NCBI GenBank assembly: GCA_051201675.1 | Contig: CP179212.1 | Coordinates: 310,001-374,000, forward strand | Length of the DNA stretch: 64,000 nucleotides | Direction of reading: 5' to 3' | Origin: HTCC2207 sp002685195 | GTDB taxonomy: Bacteria; Pseudomonadota; Gammaproteobacteria; Pseudomonadales; Porticoccaceae | In this document: positions 26,769-35,266 of the stretch, piece after piece | Numbering within the stretch: the stretch's first letter is position 1 | Layout of the letters: each line of letters opens with the position of its first letter | Program-made: the position numbers and the translations under genes | Notes under the pieces: generated by a model | Told to the model about the DNA's origin: nothing | Databases searched by the model: none | What the model saw: only the letters and a program-made list of their open reading frames with translations

Positions 26769-28688
26769 TTGAACGATTTGGCAAAAAATTTAATTGTATG
26801 GCTAGTCTTGGCCGCGATTCTAATGTCTGTTTTTAATAGCTTTGCGCCTGAGGTTGAGCAAAACAATATCGATTATTCTGACTTTATCAACGAAGTGCAA
26901 AATGATCGTGTCAGCGAAGTAGTTATTGCCGATCTAATCATCACTGGCGAGCGCAATGATGGCACCAAGTTCCGGTCAGTACGTCCAAACATGCAAGATC
27001 CAAAACTGATGGACGACCTAATGAATCACAACGTTAGAGTGATTGGCAAAGAAAAAGAAGAACCCAGTCTTATTTCTCAGCTGTTAGTCGCAGCCTTCCC
27101 GATTTTGTTGATTCTTGCTATTTTTATGTTCTTCATGCGTCAAATGCAGGGAGGCGCTGGAGGCAAGGGTGGCCCAATGAGCTTTGGTAAAAGCAAAGCC
27201 AAGTTGCTCACCGGTGATCAAATTAACACTACTTTTGCCGACGTGGCAGGTGTAGACGAAGCAAAAGAAGACGTCAGCGAGTTAGTTGAATTTTTAAGTG
27301 ACCCGAGTAAATTCCAACGCCTCGGCGGGCGCATACCTAAGGGCGTTCTGATGGTTGGGCCCCCGGGTACCGGTAAGACGCTACTGGCTAAAGCAATCTC
27401 TGGTGAAGCAAAAGTTCCTTTCTTTTCTATCTCTGGCTCAGATTTCGTTGAGATGTTCGTCGGTGTTGGTGCATCGCGAGTCCGTGACATGTTTGAGCAG
27501 GCCAAAAAACAAGCACCTTGTATCATCTTTATTGATGAGATCGACGCCGTTGGACGCCATCGTGGAGGTGGTTATGGTGGTGGTAATGATGAGCGGGAAC
27601 AAACCCTCAATCAACTTTTGGTAGAGATGGATGGTTTTGAAGGTAATGAAGGCGTGATTGTCATCGCTGCTACCAACCGTCCTGATGTGCTGGACAAAGC
27701 ATTGCTGCGCCCCGGCCGATTTGATCGCCAAGTATATGTAAGCTTGCCCGATATTCGTGGCCGTGAGCAAATTCTTAAGGTCCACGCTCGTAAAGTACCT
27801 TTAGAGGATGCCGTGGATCTTTCTGTTTTGGCTCGCGGAACACCTGGGTTCTCCGGCGCCGACCTTGCCAACCTGGTTAACGAAGCAGCACTGTTTTCAG
27901 CTCGTGGCAATCGGCGCGTCGTTACAATGGAAGAGTTCGAAAAAGCTCGTGACAAAATCATGATGGGTGCCGAGAGACGGTCAATGGTGATGTCTGAGAA
28001 AGAGAAAATAAACACTGCCTACCATGAAGCCGGCCACGCCATTATTGGTCGACTAGTACCAGAGCATGATCCTGTACACAAGGTGACCATTATTCCTCGC
28101 GGCAGAGCATTGGGTGTTACTCAGTATCTCCCAGAAGAAGACCGGTACAGCATGAACCGTACTCAGCTCTTCAGTCAATTGTGCAGTCTGTTTGGCGGCC
28201 GTATTGCTGAAGAGTTAATTGGAGGATTTGACGGAGTCACCACAGGTGCGTCAAATGATATCGAGCGTGCAACTCAAATGGCGCGCAACATGGTAACCAA
28301 GTGGGGCTTAAATGAGAAAATGGGTCCTATTTTATACGGCGAAGATGATTCTCAGGCGCCGGGGGGTGGCAATACTCATTACTCCGAAGATACCTCTAGA
28401 GAAATTGATCAAGAAGTTAAAACGATTCTCAATGATGCCTATGCTAAGGCCACAACCTTGCTCGAAGAGAACCGCGATGTTCTTGAGGCGATGAAAGATG
28501 CTCTAATGGAATATGAAACCATTGATGCTGATCAGGTAGATGATTTAATGAACCGTCGTGAAGTGCGCCAACCGCGTGACTGGAACAGGGATGATTCAGA
28601 TAAGCACTCAGGTGGAGATGGAGCTGGTAGCAAAAAAACCGCCGCCGCTGATGAGTCACCAATTGGCGGGCCAGTCGAGGACCTGTAA
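26769..28688 (+). CDS. ftsH: FtsH, membrane-bound ATP-dependent zinc metalloprotease
   Basis: The 639-aa protease has two N-terminal membrane helices (about 5-22 and 105-125), an AAA module with Walker A GPPGTGKT, Walker B IIFIDEIDAVG and second region of homology, and the zinc site HEAGH (about residue 418). It degrades SecY, LpxC, sigma-32 and others. TTG at 26769, preceded by AGAGGAA, is the start, giving MNDLAKNLIVW as in relatives. A strong terminator follows at 28707-28739. Confidence 0.97.
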   Translation: MNDLAKNLIVWLVLAAILMSVFNSFAPEVEQNNIDYSDFINEVQNDRVSEVVIADLIITGERNDGTKFRSVRPNMQDPKLMDDLMNHNVRVIGKEKEEPSLISQLLVAAFPILLILAIFMFFMRQMQGGAGGKGGPMSFGKSKAKLLTGDQINTTFADVAGVDEAKEDVSELVEFLSDPSKFQRLGGRIPKGVLMVGPPGTGKTLLAKAISGEAKVPFFSISGSDFVEMFVGVGASRVRDMFEQAKKQAPCIIFIDEIDAVGRHRGGGYGGGNDEREQTLNQLLVEMDGFEGNEGVIVIAATNRPDVLDKALLRPGRFDRQVYVSLPDIRGREQILKVHARKVPLEDAVDLSVLARGTPGFSGADLANLVNEAALFSARGNRRVVTMEEFEKARDKIMMGAERRSMVMSEKEKINTAYHEAGHAIIGRLVPEHDPVHKVTIIPRGRALGVTQYLPEEDRYSMNRTQLFSQLCSLFGGRIAEELIGGFDGVTTGASNDIERATQMARNMVTKWGLNEKMGPILYGEDDSQAPGGGNTHYSEDTSREIDQEVKTILNDAYAKATTLLEENRDVLEAMKDALMEYETIDADQVDDLMNRREVRQPRDWNRDDSDKHSGGDGAGSKKTAAADESPIGGPVEDL

Positions 28689-28706
28689 CAAATGTGTTTA
28701 GTAACG

Positions 28707-28739
28707 AACCCTGAGCTACCTTCCGGTCTCGGGGTTTTT
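28707..28739 (+). terminator. Intrinsic terminator after ftsH
   Basis: AACCCTGAG (28707-28715) pairs with CTCGGGGTT (28728-28736) as a 9-bp stem with one G-U, 12-nt loop, followed by a run of five T. It ends the rlmE-ftsH transcript before folP. Confidence 0.85.
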
Positions 28740-28761
28740 ACTTTTGGGGGTGGTGAAATTA

Positions 28762-29619
28762 ATGGCTAAGATATTGCAGTGTGGCAGCAAACCATTGGAC
28801 CTGTCACGCCCAGCCATCATGGGCATTCTCAATGTTACACCAGATTCTTTCTCTGATGGCGGTAACCTTTACTCAGCAAGTCGGCTAGATCTCAGTAAAA
28901 CGCTTAGTGTCGTTGAGCAAATGCTCGCTCATGGAGCTGATATTATAGATATAGGTGGAGAGTCTACTCGCCCAGGCGCTGTGCCTGTAACAACCCAACA
29001 AGAGTTAGACCGGGTTATACCCGTCCTTGAGGCAGTGGTAGAGCGATTTGATGCCCTAGTTTCAGTTGACACAAGTACCGCAGCAGTGATGGTTGAAGCG
29101 ACTGCAAAAGGAGCAAGCTTAATCAATGATGTACGCGCCCTCAGCCGTGATGGTGCTCTTCAGGCCGCAGCTCAAGCCAAACTGCCAGTATGCTTGATGC
29201 ACATGCAAAACCAACCGAAAACTATGCAAATTGAACCCAGCTACACTGATGTAGTAGCAGAGGTTCTAGCTTTTTTGGAAGAGCGCACAACAACCTGCAC
29301 TCAAGCAGGTATGGCCTCTGATCAAATAATTCTTGATCCTGGATTTGGTTTTGGTAAGACCTTAGCCCATAATCTATCTTTATTTAATGCAATTGATCAG
29401 TTTGTTGAGACAGGGCACCCAGTTTTGGTCGGAGTATCCCGAAAAGCCATGATTGGGCAGGTGCTCGGCATAGAACAAGCAGATCAGCGTTTAATCGGCA
29501 GCGTTGCTATGGCCTTATTGGCTGCTCAGCGTGGTGCTGCCATTCTGCGGGTACACGATGTACTTGAGACTAAGCAAGCTATTGATGTATGGAAAACAAC
29601 AATTAAGGAAGAAAACTAA
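28762..29619 (+). CDS. folP: FolP, dihydropteroate synthase
   Basis: The 285-aa TIM-barrel enzyme joins p-aminobenzoate to dihydropterin pyrophosphate in folate synthesis and is the sulfonamide target. Motifs: MGILNVTPDSFSDGG, DIGGESTRPGA, and LDPGFGFGKTLAHN. Several upstream in-frame TTG/GTG codons (28744-28755) exist, but ATG 28762 with GGTG about seven bases before it matches family N-termini. glmM follows immediately (3 bp). Confidence 0.95.
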   Translation: MAKILQCGSKPLDLSRPAIMGILNVTPDSFSDGGNLYSASRLDLSKTLSVVEQMLAHGADIIDIGGESTRPGAVPVTTQQELDRVIPVLEAVVERFDALVSVDTSTAAVMVEATAKGASLINDVRALSRDGALQAAAQAKLPVCLMHMQNQPKTMQIEPSYTDVVAEVLAFLEERTTTCTQAGMASDQIILDPGFGFGKTLAHNLSLFNAIDQFVETGHPVLVGVSRKAMIGQVLGIEQADQRLIGSVAMALLAAQRGAAILRVHDVLETKQAIDVWKTTIKEEN

Positions 29620-29622
29620 ATA

Positions 29623-30966
29623 ATGAGCAGAAAATATTTTGGTACAGACGGTATTCGTGGCACGGTAGGGCAACACCCCATCACGGCAGATTTTATGCTG
29701 AAGCTTGGCTATGCGGCAGGTAAGGTTTTAACCCACAATACCAAAGTAAAAAAGCGAGTCCTTATCGGCAAAGACACACGGGTTTCAGGCTATATGTTCG
29801 AATCCGCCCTGGAGGCTGGCCTTATTGCCGCCGGTGTCAATGTTGATATGCTCGGCCCCATGCCAACCCCAGCTATCGCTTATTTAACACGAGCTTTCAG
29901 AGCGTCGGCGGGTATTGTCATTAGTGCTTCACATAATCCTGTTGCTGATAATGGCATTAAATTTTTCTCAGCAGATGGATTTAAACTCGATGATGATATC
30001 GAGCTAGAAATTGAAGCGTTAATAGATCAACCCCTAATTACCAATGACTCATTTACCCTAGGCAAGGCGCGCCGCATCAGTGATGCTACTGGCCGCTATG
30101 TTGAATTTTGTAAAGGGTCTTTACCCTCCCAGTTCAATTTGGCAGGTTTCAAAATTGTTTTAGATTGCGCCAATGGTGCCACCTACAATGCTGCCCCAAA
30201 GGTGTTTAAAGAGTTAGGTGCGCACACTATTACCATGGCCACCGAGCCAAATGGCTTTAACATTAATGACAAATGTGGGTCCACCTACATGGAAGGGCTC
30301 TGTGCGCGTGTTGTTGAAGAGAATGCTGATTTTGGTATAGCCCTAGATGGCGATGGAGACCGAGTGTTGTTCTCAGATGCCAACGGCGAAATAGTTGATG
30401 GCGATGAGCTTATCTATATTATCGCGCAACATCGGTTGCAGTCAGGGCAAGGTTGTAATGGCGTTGCAGGTACTCTCATGAGTAATCTTGGCTTAGAGTT
30501 AGCCTTGAAAGACTTGAATATTCCCTTCCTTCGAACAAAGGTCGGTGACCGCTACGTTGTTGAAGCCTTGAAAGATAACGACTGGAACCTTGGTGGTGAA
30601 GCCTCCGGTCATGTGCTTTGTAGCGATTTAAATACCACGGGTGATGGCATTGTTGCTGCGCTGCAGGTGATTAGAGCGATTTCTGACAGTGGCAAACCTC
30701 TAGCTGATCTTAAATTAGGGATGAGCAAGTTCCCTCAAACTATGATCAACGTGCGGCTTGCTAAAAAGGTTGATATAACAGAGAACAACGCTATCAACGC
30801 TGCTGTGGCAGAGGCAGAACAGAAATTGGCGGGTCGTGGCAGGGTACTGTTAAGACCGTCGGGTACAGAGCCACTCATTAGAGTCATGGCAGAAGGTGAT
30901 GATCAGGCCTTGGTAGAACAACAAGTCAAGGCTATTGCCAAGATTGTAGAACAGCAAGTAGGTTAA
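29623..30966 (+). CDS. glmM: GlmM, phosphoglucosamine mutase
   Basis: This 447-aa alpha-D-phosphohexomutase makes glucosamine-1-P for UDP-GlcNAc. It starts MSRKYFGTDGIRGTVG; the phosphoserine loop is VISASHNPV (about residue 100), the Mg loop is DGDGDRVL, and the C-terminal phosphate-binding loop is RPSGTEPLIRVM. folP-glmM-tpiA-secG is a conserved order. Confidence 0.97.
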   Translation: MSRKYFGTDGIRGTVGQHPITADFMLKLGYAAGKVLTHNTKVKKRVLIGKDTRVSGYMFESALEAGLIAAGVNVDMLGPMPTPAIAYLTRAFRASAGIVISASHNPVADNGIKFFSADGFKLDDDIELEIEALIDQPLITNDSFTLGKARRISDATGRYVEFCKGSLPSQFNLAGFKIVLDCANGATYNAAPKVFKELGAHTITMATEPNGFNINDKCGSTYMEGLCARVVEENADFGIALDGDGDRVLFSDANGEIVDGDELIYIIAQHRLQSGQGCNGVAGTLMSNLGLELALKDLNIPFLRTKVGDRYVVEALKDNDWNLGGEASGHVLCSDLNTTGDGIVAALQVIRAISDSGKPLADLKLGMSKFPQTMINVRLAKKVDITENNAINAAVAEAEQKLAGRGRVLLRPSGTEPLIRVMAEGDDQALVEQQVKAIAKIVEQQVG

Positions 30967-30978
30967 TAGTATTACTGC

Positions 30979-30996
30979 GGGAAAAGCGCTTTTCCC
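30979..30996. repeat. 18-bp perfect palindrome between glmM and tpiA
   Basis: GGGAAAAGC and GCTTTTCCC meet with no spacer, 12 bp past the glmM stop. As RNA it would fold as a 7-bp stem with a GCGC loop. No T run follows, so it is not a classic intrinsic terminator; a protein-binding site or RNA processing/stability hairpin is possible. Confidence 0.6.
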
Positions 30997-31068
30997 AGTT
31001 GTAAAAAATGTGTTTGTCGGGTAGGCTTTGCGCCCTTTTGCAAGGCACCTCAGAGAGGATTGCAAGAG

Positions 31069-31809
31069 ATGGTAAAACCACTGCTTGCCGGTAACTGGAA
31101 AATGCATGGAAATGCCAATAGCGCAACTGAGTTAGTTGAGCAATTAGCAGCCTATGAAGACACCTTTAGTGGTGTAGATATGATAGTTTTTCCTCCTGCA
31201 GTGCATCTGAGTGTGGTTGTTGATGCACTAGCCAGTAGCGTCATTGATGTGGGTGGACAGAATATGTCTCAACATGATGACGGAGCACTTACCGGAGAGA
31301 TCTCTGGAGCAATGCTCAAAGACATTGGCTGTGATTATGTACTTGTTGGTCACTCAGAGAGGCGAACAGTGTTTGCCGAGAGCAACAACGAGATAGCAGA
31401 AAAATTTAATACCGCGCAGGCTCAGGGGTTAACCCCAGTACTCTGTGTTGGTGAGTCACTGCAGCAGAGACAGCAGGGGCAAACAGTAAAGGTAGTCACA
31501 GAGCAAATTGCCGCAGTGATCAACCAAGTAGGTATTGAAAACCTTTGCCGAGGGGTTATTGCCTACGAGCCCGTTTGGGCCATTGGTACAGGTGAGGTAG
31601 CAACCCCAGAGCAGGCGCAAAGTGTCCATGCAGAGATTCGGTCTCAACTGGGCTTACAAGGAGCAGATACACGGCTTCTTTATGGTGGCAGCGTTAATGC
31701 AAGTAATGCTGCTGAATTATTTGCCCAACCAGACATCAATGGTGGCCTGGTAGGTGGAGCCTCTTTAAAGGCACAAGAATTTTTAAATATTGCACAGTTA
31801 ATGGCATAA
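31069..31809 (+). CDS. tpiA: TpiA, triosephosphate isomerase
   Basis: The 246-aa glycolytic TIM barrel has the N-terminal AGNWKMHG (catalytic Lys), VGHSERR (His), the AYEPVWAIGTG motif (catalytic Glu) and the phosphate-binding YGGSVNASNA and GGLVGGASL. An in-frame TTG at 31060 precedes ATG 31069; the ATG, with AGGA nine bases upstream, matches family starts. Confidence 0.97.
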   Translation: MVKPLLAGNWKMHGNANSATELVEQLAAYEDTFSGVDMIVFPPAVHLSVVVDALASSVIDVGGQNMSQHDDGALTGEISGAMLKDIGCDYVLVGHSERRTVFAESNNEIAEKFNTAQAQGLTPVLCVGESLQQRQQGQTVKVVTEQIAAVINQVGIENLCRGVIAYEPVWAIGTGEVATPEQAQSVHAEIRSQLGLQGADTRLLYGGSVNASNAAELFAQPDINGGLVGGASLKAQEFLNIAQLMA

Positions 31810-31825
31810 AGGTAAACGCAAAATC

Positions 31826-32167
31826 ATGGAAAAATTTATTTTAATCTTTCACTTTCTGGTCGCAGTGGCACTCATTGGCCTTATTTTAATACAGCAAGGT
31901 AAAGGCGCTGAAGCAGGAGCATCTTTTGGCGCAGGTGCATCGCAAACTGTCTTTGGCAGCGGCGGCGGGTGGAACTTTTTCAGTAAAATGACAGCGCTAC
32001 TGGCGACAATCTTTTTTGTTACCAGTGTTAGTTTAGCGGTAACAGCAAAGAATAAAACCGTGATCGAAGACTTCAGCATACCAGCTCTAGAATCAGTTCC
32101 AGTGGAGACACTCCAAGAGACAGATCTCCCAGAGCTTGCTTCAGATGAGTCAGATATTCCTCAGTGA
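31826..32167 (+). CDS. secG: SecG, protein-export membrane protein
   Basis: The 113-aa product has two membrane helices (about 5-25 and 52-72) separated by the conserved loop LIQQGKGAEAGASFGAGASQ with the FGSGG motif, and an acidic C-terminal tail. SecG assists SecYE translocation by topology inversion. It lies between tpiA and tRNA-Leu, as in pseudomonads and E. coli. Confidence 0.96.
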   Translation: MEKFILIFHFLVAVALIGLILIQQGKGAEAGASFGAGASQTVFGSGGGWNFFSKMTALLATIFFVTSVSLAVTAKNKTVIEDFSIPALESVPVETLQETDLPELASDESDIPQ

Positions 32168-32205
32168 AAGGTTATTCAACAAATCTTCTTAGTACGAGTT
32201 TAATT

Positions 32206-32290
32206 GCGGATGTGGCGGAATTGGTAGACGCGCTATCTTGAGGGGGTAGTAACTTAGGTTGTGGGGGTTCAAGTCCCCCCATCCGCACCA
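32206..32290 (+). tRNA. leuU: tRNA-Leu (anticodon GAG)
   Basis: An 85-nt class II tRNA: acceptor GCGGATG pairs with CATCCGC, discriminator A and encoded CCA at 32288-32290. The anticodon stem CTATC/GGTAG holds the loop TTGAGGG, giving anticodon GAG. The T arm contains GGTTCAAGTCC. E. coli also has leuU (GAG) directly after secG. No separate promoter is obvious, so it may be processed from the secG transcript. Confidence 0.96.
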
Positions 32291-32341
32291 TTAAACTCTT
32301 ATACCTATCTTATTGTGTTTTAGGTCACCTAATTTGGTCTA

Positions 32342-32788
32342 TTAAATTTTCCTTTTTGTGAGTATCTCGTCGCCGTTTCCGTCAAATGTGTTGGTTGGAT
32401 GCCAACCAACGCTGCGGTAAAAACCATATGCCCTAACTATTGGCGTTGCTGAAGCAGCTAACCACAACTTATTGTGACCAATTGAAAATAGGTCTGCGCT
32501 GGTTTTTTCGAGCAGACTTTTACCTATTCCCATACCTTCATGCCCTTTAAGTACAGCTAAAACCAGAATTTCACCAGTTTTAGTATCCCCAAAACAAAAA
32601 CCAACAACAATGTCATTAGTTGAGGCAACGTTACCAGTAAATGTTCCATCTTCAATTAAACTGGACCAAGATTCCTCGGTTACACCTATTGCGGCTAACT
32701 CACTTTCATTAAAAGCGTTATCCTGTGTTTGCCCCCTGATTTCAAAACAGCGTTTAAGGTCTGAAGTAGTTGCGTTTCTATAAATCAT
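32342..32788 (-). CDS. GNAT-family N-acetyltransferase
   Basis: The 148-aa protein has the GNAT fold: an N-terminal substrate region (IYRNATTSDLKRCFEIR), the beta-4 strand LVLAVLKGHEGMGIGKSLLEK forming the acetyl-CoA pyrophosphate loop, and a late motif YGFYRSVGW. The substrate cannot be told. It is the first gene of the accessory slot between the two tRNA genes and reads toward tRNA-Leu. A GGAA lies about seven bases before the ATG. Confidence 0.85.
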   Translation of the reverse strand: MIYRNATTSDLKRCFEIRGQTQDNAFNESELAAIGVTEESWSSLIEDGTFTGNVASTNDIVVGFCFGDTKTGEILVLAVLKGHEGMGIGKSLLEKTSADLFSIGHNKLWLAASATPIVRAYGFYRSVGWHPTNTFDGNGDEILTKRKI

Positions 32789-32798
32789 ATTTAAATTC

Positions 32799-32839
32799 CG
32801 GCCAACTTATGGTGTAAAAGCTCGGCCACTTTATGGTGT
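32799..32839. repeat. Pair of 17-bp degenerate direct repeats (possible insertion-sequence end relic)
   Basis: Two copies, 32799-32815 and 32823-32839, differ at 2 of 17 positions; both read CGGCCA..TTATGGTGT. A weaker third copy (CTATAAGGTGTC, about 32862-32873) follows, and GTACA/TGTAC flanks a 3-nt spacer at 32843-32855. Clustered repeats ending in ...GGTGTC resemble the multiple terminal repeats of IS21-family elements. No transposase gene is near, so only a relic is possible. Confidence 0.45.
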
Positions 32840-32871
32840 CAAGTACATTGTGTACATGGGACTATAAGGTG

Positions 32872-33264
32872 TCATTCAGCCATCCCACTAAGGGTTTCTA
32901 TATCTGATTCGTTCATCACCAATTTTTTAACTAGACTATTTTCATCCAAAAGCACAACAAGTTCTTTTTTCTTGCCATCACTTCCTACTGAGATGAAATT
33001 GTATGGTATAAAATTTCTTGCCTTGGGGGTGAATCTAGCGAATTCGTACCTCAGAATTTCTAACCCTTCAGATGTAAAGCTTGTTTCCGTGGGTGCGCCA
33101 AGCGCAGATATAATTTCATCTTTGGTTGAAACACCTTTTTGAAATTTCGCTGCTATAGATTGTTGGGTCTCATTTTTTAGTGCTTGGTTTCCCGTTGTAG
33201 TGCATGCTGAAAGCACTATGATGGCTGTTATTAAAAATAAGCTCCTAAGAAATACTAGCTTCAT
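32872..33264 (-). CDS. Small lipoprotein with BamE/SmpA-like domain
   Basis: The 130-aa product has a lipoprotein signal with lipobox LSAC (Cys about 21) and a domain of the SmpA/OmlA/BamE type: FQKGVSTKDEIISALGAPTETSF followed by alternating strands. It is not BamE itself: the genomic context is wrong and the BamE core is not clearly conserved. It is likely tethered to the outer membrane; function unknown. It belongs to the accessory slot. Confidence 0.78.
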   Translation of the reverse strand: MKLVFLRSLFLITAIIVLSACTTTGNQALKNETQQSIAAKFQKGVSTKDEIISALGAPTETSFTSEGLEILRYEFARFTPKARNFIPYNFISVGSDGKKKELVVLLDENSLVKKLVMNESDIETLSGMAE

Positions 33265-33547
33265 TATCCTTTCCTTATGTAATGTAAAAATATATTTACC
33301 CAGCGTACAAAATAATTAACATGCAATCAGAATGCTAATTTTGCCTTTACCAGATCTTTATGTCTTGATTTTTGTATTGCCTTTAGAAGACGAGTTGAAG
33401 TGTGAAATCAGATTCACCTTGAGTCTAAAAAACATTCAAGCATGATTGATGACTCATAGACTAGGTAAGGCTATATAAGTCCCTGTCGGAAGCTCCATAG
33501 CTTAGAGTTTTATTTAAAACTTTAAGTATATAGGTAAGTAGTTGGCG
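33265..33547. other. AT-rich spacer between lipoprotein and CPBP gene
   Basis: This 283-bp stretch has no supported ORF. It contains a perfect inverted repeat, AGTTTTA (33506-33512) and TAAAACT (33515-33521), downstream of the CPBP gene on the minus strand; it lacks a U tract. The promoter of the lipoprotein gene should lie at its left end. Confidence 0.4.
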
Positions 33548-33958
33548 TCAACCAAGTAATAAAAAGTAGCCGGCATTATATGAGCAGTGCAAAATGACCG
33601 GCGCGGCAAGATGGTTGTACCGTTCTTGGCTGTAGCCAAAGACAAGCGATGGAACAAACACCGCTAGGGCCCACAGTGGTGGGTGATTGATAAGATGCAG
33701 GGCAACAAATGACAGGCTAGTGAGTATATTGGCCAATGAGAAAATAGACCAACTCTGATTCAAGCGTTTGGCCATAAACGGCTGAATGAGCCCTCTAAAG
33801 ATTATCTCTTCGATGATTGGGTATAGCACTACTAAGCTCATCAGCAAAGACAGATCAGTAATGCCTGTTACTCCCTGAGTGGCGCCTATGAACACCCAAA
33901 AAGGTAGTGGTGCCACTAACAGTAACGCAAAAATAGGGTCTTTCAATAAATTATGCAT
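33548..33958 (-). CDS. CPBP-family intramembrane glutamic protease, MrtJ-like
   Basis: The 136-aa protein is mostly membrane helices and has the CPBP/Abi motifs: EEIIFRG (EExxxR), LHLINHPPLWALAV and a C-terminal HCSYNAGYF. Short length and the HPPLWALAVFVPSLVFGY stretch resemble, from memory, the MrtJ proteins paired with JDVT-CTERM sorting tails; this is an inference. The frame extends to a TTG at 33982, but ATG 33958 (MHNLLKDP) is preferred. No substrate with a C-terminal sorting tail is in the window. Confidence 0.75.
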   Translation of the reverse strand: MHNLLKDPIFALLLVAPLPFWVFIGATQGVTGITDLSLLMSLVVLYPIIEEIIFRGLIQPFMAKRLNQSWSIFSLANILTSLSFVALHLINHPPLWALAVFVPSLVFGYSQERYNHLAAPVILHCSYNAGYFLLLG

Positions 33959-34108
33959 ACTTAGGGGTTCTTGATTTTTCAAAAATCAGTGTCTTTTATT
34001 GTGAATATTTTGGAAACCACCGTATCATCATTTTTAATTATTGTCCTCTTAACGGATGCAATAAAGTTTCAAGGACTTACAATACACAAAGGTGTTGAGG
34101 AGACAGGC

Positions 34109-34894
34109 ATGACAGGCAAGATCATTGGTGGAATTTTTGGGTTCATGATAGCAGGAGGTCCTTTTGGAGCTCTCCTAGGTATTTACTTGGGCCACCAGTT
34201 TGATCGTGCTCGCTCGGGTCCCATTACTGGTGGCCAGCAGCAGCAAGCAAGAGATTCTTTTTTCCAAACAGTGTTTAGTTTGCTGGGTCACGTCGCTAAG
34301 GCTGATGGTCGCATCTCTAGTGATGAGATAGCCCAAGCGGAAGCTTTAATGGACAAGATGCGTCTTGATTCTGTGAGCCGAAAGCGTGCGATTGAATTAT
34401 TTAAAAGTGGCGCCAAGCCAGAATTCTCGATTGATGAGGCTATGCAGGAGTTTATGCGGGTTTGTGGCAGGTATAACAACCTCAAACAGCAGTTACTCAA
34501 CTATTTAATTTCACTGGCCATGGCTGATGGTGATTTGGATCCGTCGGAGCAGGAAGTTTTGGCTAAGGTAGCACGCCACTTAGGGTTCAGCGCTGCTCTA
34601 TTCAAGCAATTTATTGAGATGATTAAAGCTCAGTCACGATTTAGGGGCTCACAATCTGGTCCGGGCGCCAGCCGGCCATCAAAAAATCAATTAGCAGATG
34701 CTTATCGTGCTTTGGGCGTAAATGCCGAAGACTCAGACAGTCAGATCAAACGAGCTTATCGTAAGTTGGTTAGTCAAAATCATCCTGACAAACTAATCGG
34801 TCAGGGAATGCCTGAGGATATGGTTAATTTAGCCACTGAAAAGACTCAAGAGATTCAAGCAGCCTATGAATTAATTGTTGAGCATCGTAAATAG
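34109..34894 (+). CDS. djlA: DjlA, membrane-anchored J-domain co-chaperone
   Basis: The 261-aa product has an N-terminal glycine-rich membrane segment (IIGGIFGFMIAGGPFGALLG), a TerB-like domain (about 50-165 with LGHVAKADGRISSDE and MADGDLDPSEQ) and a C-terminal J domain with the HPD motif in QNHPDKLIGQ. DjlA stimulates DnaK at the membrane. The frame is open to 33971, but ATG 34109 is preceded by GAGGAG six bases away and matches family starts. Confidence 0.92.
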   Translation: MTGKIIGGIFGFMIAGGPFGALLGIYLGHQFDRARSGPITGGQQQQARDSFFQTVFSLLGHVAKADGRISSDEIAQAEALMDKMRLDSVSRKRAIELFKSGAKPEFSIDEAMQEFMRVCGRYNNLKQQLLNYLISLAMADGDLDPSEQEVLAKVARHLGFSAALFKQFIEMIKAQSRFRGSQSGPGASRPSKNQLADAYRALGVNAEDSDSQIKRAYRKLVSQNHPDKLIGQGMPEDMVNLATEKTQEIQAAYELIVEHRK

Positions 34895-34905
34895 TATCGT
34901 TACAG

Positions 34906-34954
34906 AACTAGATAAATCGCGTTAAAAATTTAATTCGATTAAATATATCTAGTT
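34906..34954 (+). other. AT-rich hairpin after djlA
   Basis: AACTAGATA (34906-34914) pairs with TATCTAGTT (34946-34954), and an inner AATCG/CGATT extends it. It follows the djlA stop by 11 bp but has no T run. It may be a weak or factor-assisted end of the djlA transcript. Confidence 0.4.
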
Positions 34955-34967
34955 TAACAATGCCTTG

Positions 34968-34996
34968 TTGACCTACCTGCAGACCCTACCTATAAT
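34968..34996 (+). promoter_or_regulatory. Sigma-70 promoter for tRNA-fMet and the rimP-nusA operon
   Basis: TTGACC (34968-34973), a 17-bp spacer and a perfect TATAAT (34991-34996) form a near-consensus promoter. Transcription should start near 35003. A GTGGCC/GGCCAC hairpin (35017-35022 with 35034-35039) lies between the start and the tRNA. Confidence 0.85.
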
Positions 34997-35047
34997 GCAC
35001 GTCCTTTCTAGGAGGGGTGGCCTTTAGTTATGTGGCCACGGTGTCGG

Positions 35048-35124
<77 letters not shown>

Positions 35125-35192
35125 ATTTTGGATAAATTGACACCAAAAGTAATGTTAAAGCAGTATTTATTGTCTATGCTTGCATTACGTTA

Positions 35193-35257
35193 GTAGAAAA
35201 AGGGGTCTGGTTAAGCAAGACGTTTTCTACGTTGAAAATTCGCGTCGGGTCCGGCGC
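35193..35257 (+). promoter_or_regulatory. Two hairpins in the rimP leader
   Basis: GTAGAAAA (35193-35200) pairs with TTTTCTAC (35223-35230), with an inner GTCT/AGAC; next GCGTCG (35242-35247) pairs with CGGCGC (35252-35257). They precede two terminators, making a structured 5' leader in which readthrough could be controlled. Confidence 0.5.
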
Positions 35258-35266
35258 AAATCGAGG

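Noticed and set aside
27218..28015. Several long minus-strand frames within ftsH
   Set aside because: They overlap the AAA module of ftsH on the opposite strand, with low-complexity Ser/Pro/Arg-rich products typical of antisense shadows.
35137..35142. TTGACA as a -35 box for a second rimP promoter
   Set aside because: No acceptable -10 hexamer is found at 16-18 bp; the nearest AT-rich stretch is 21 bp away.
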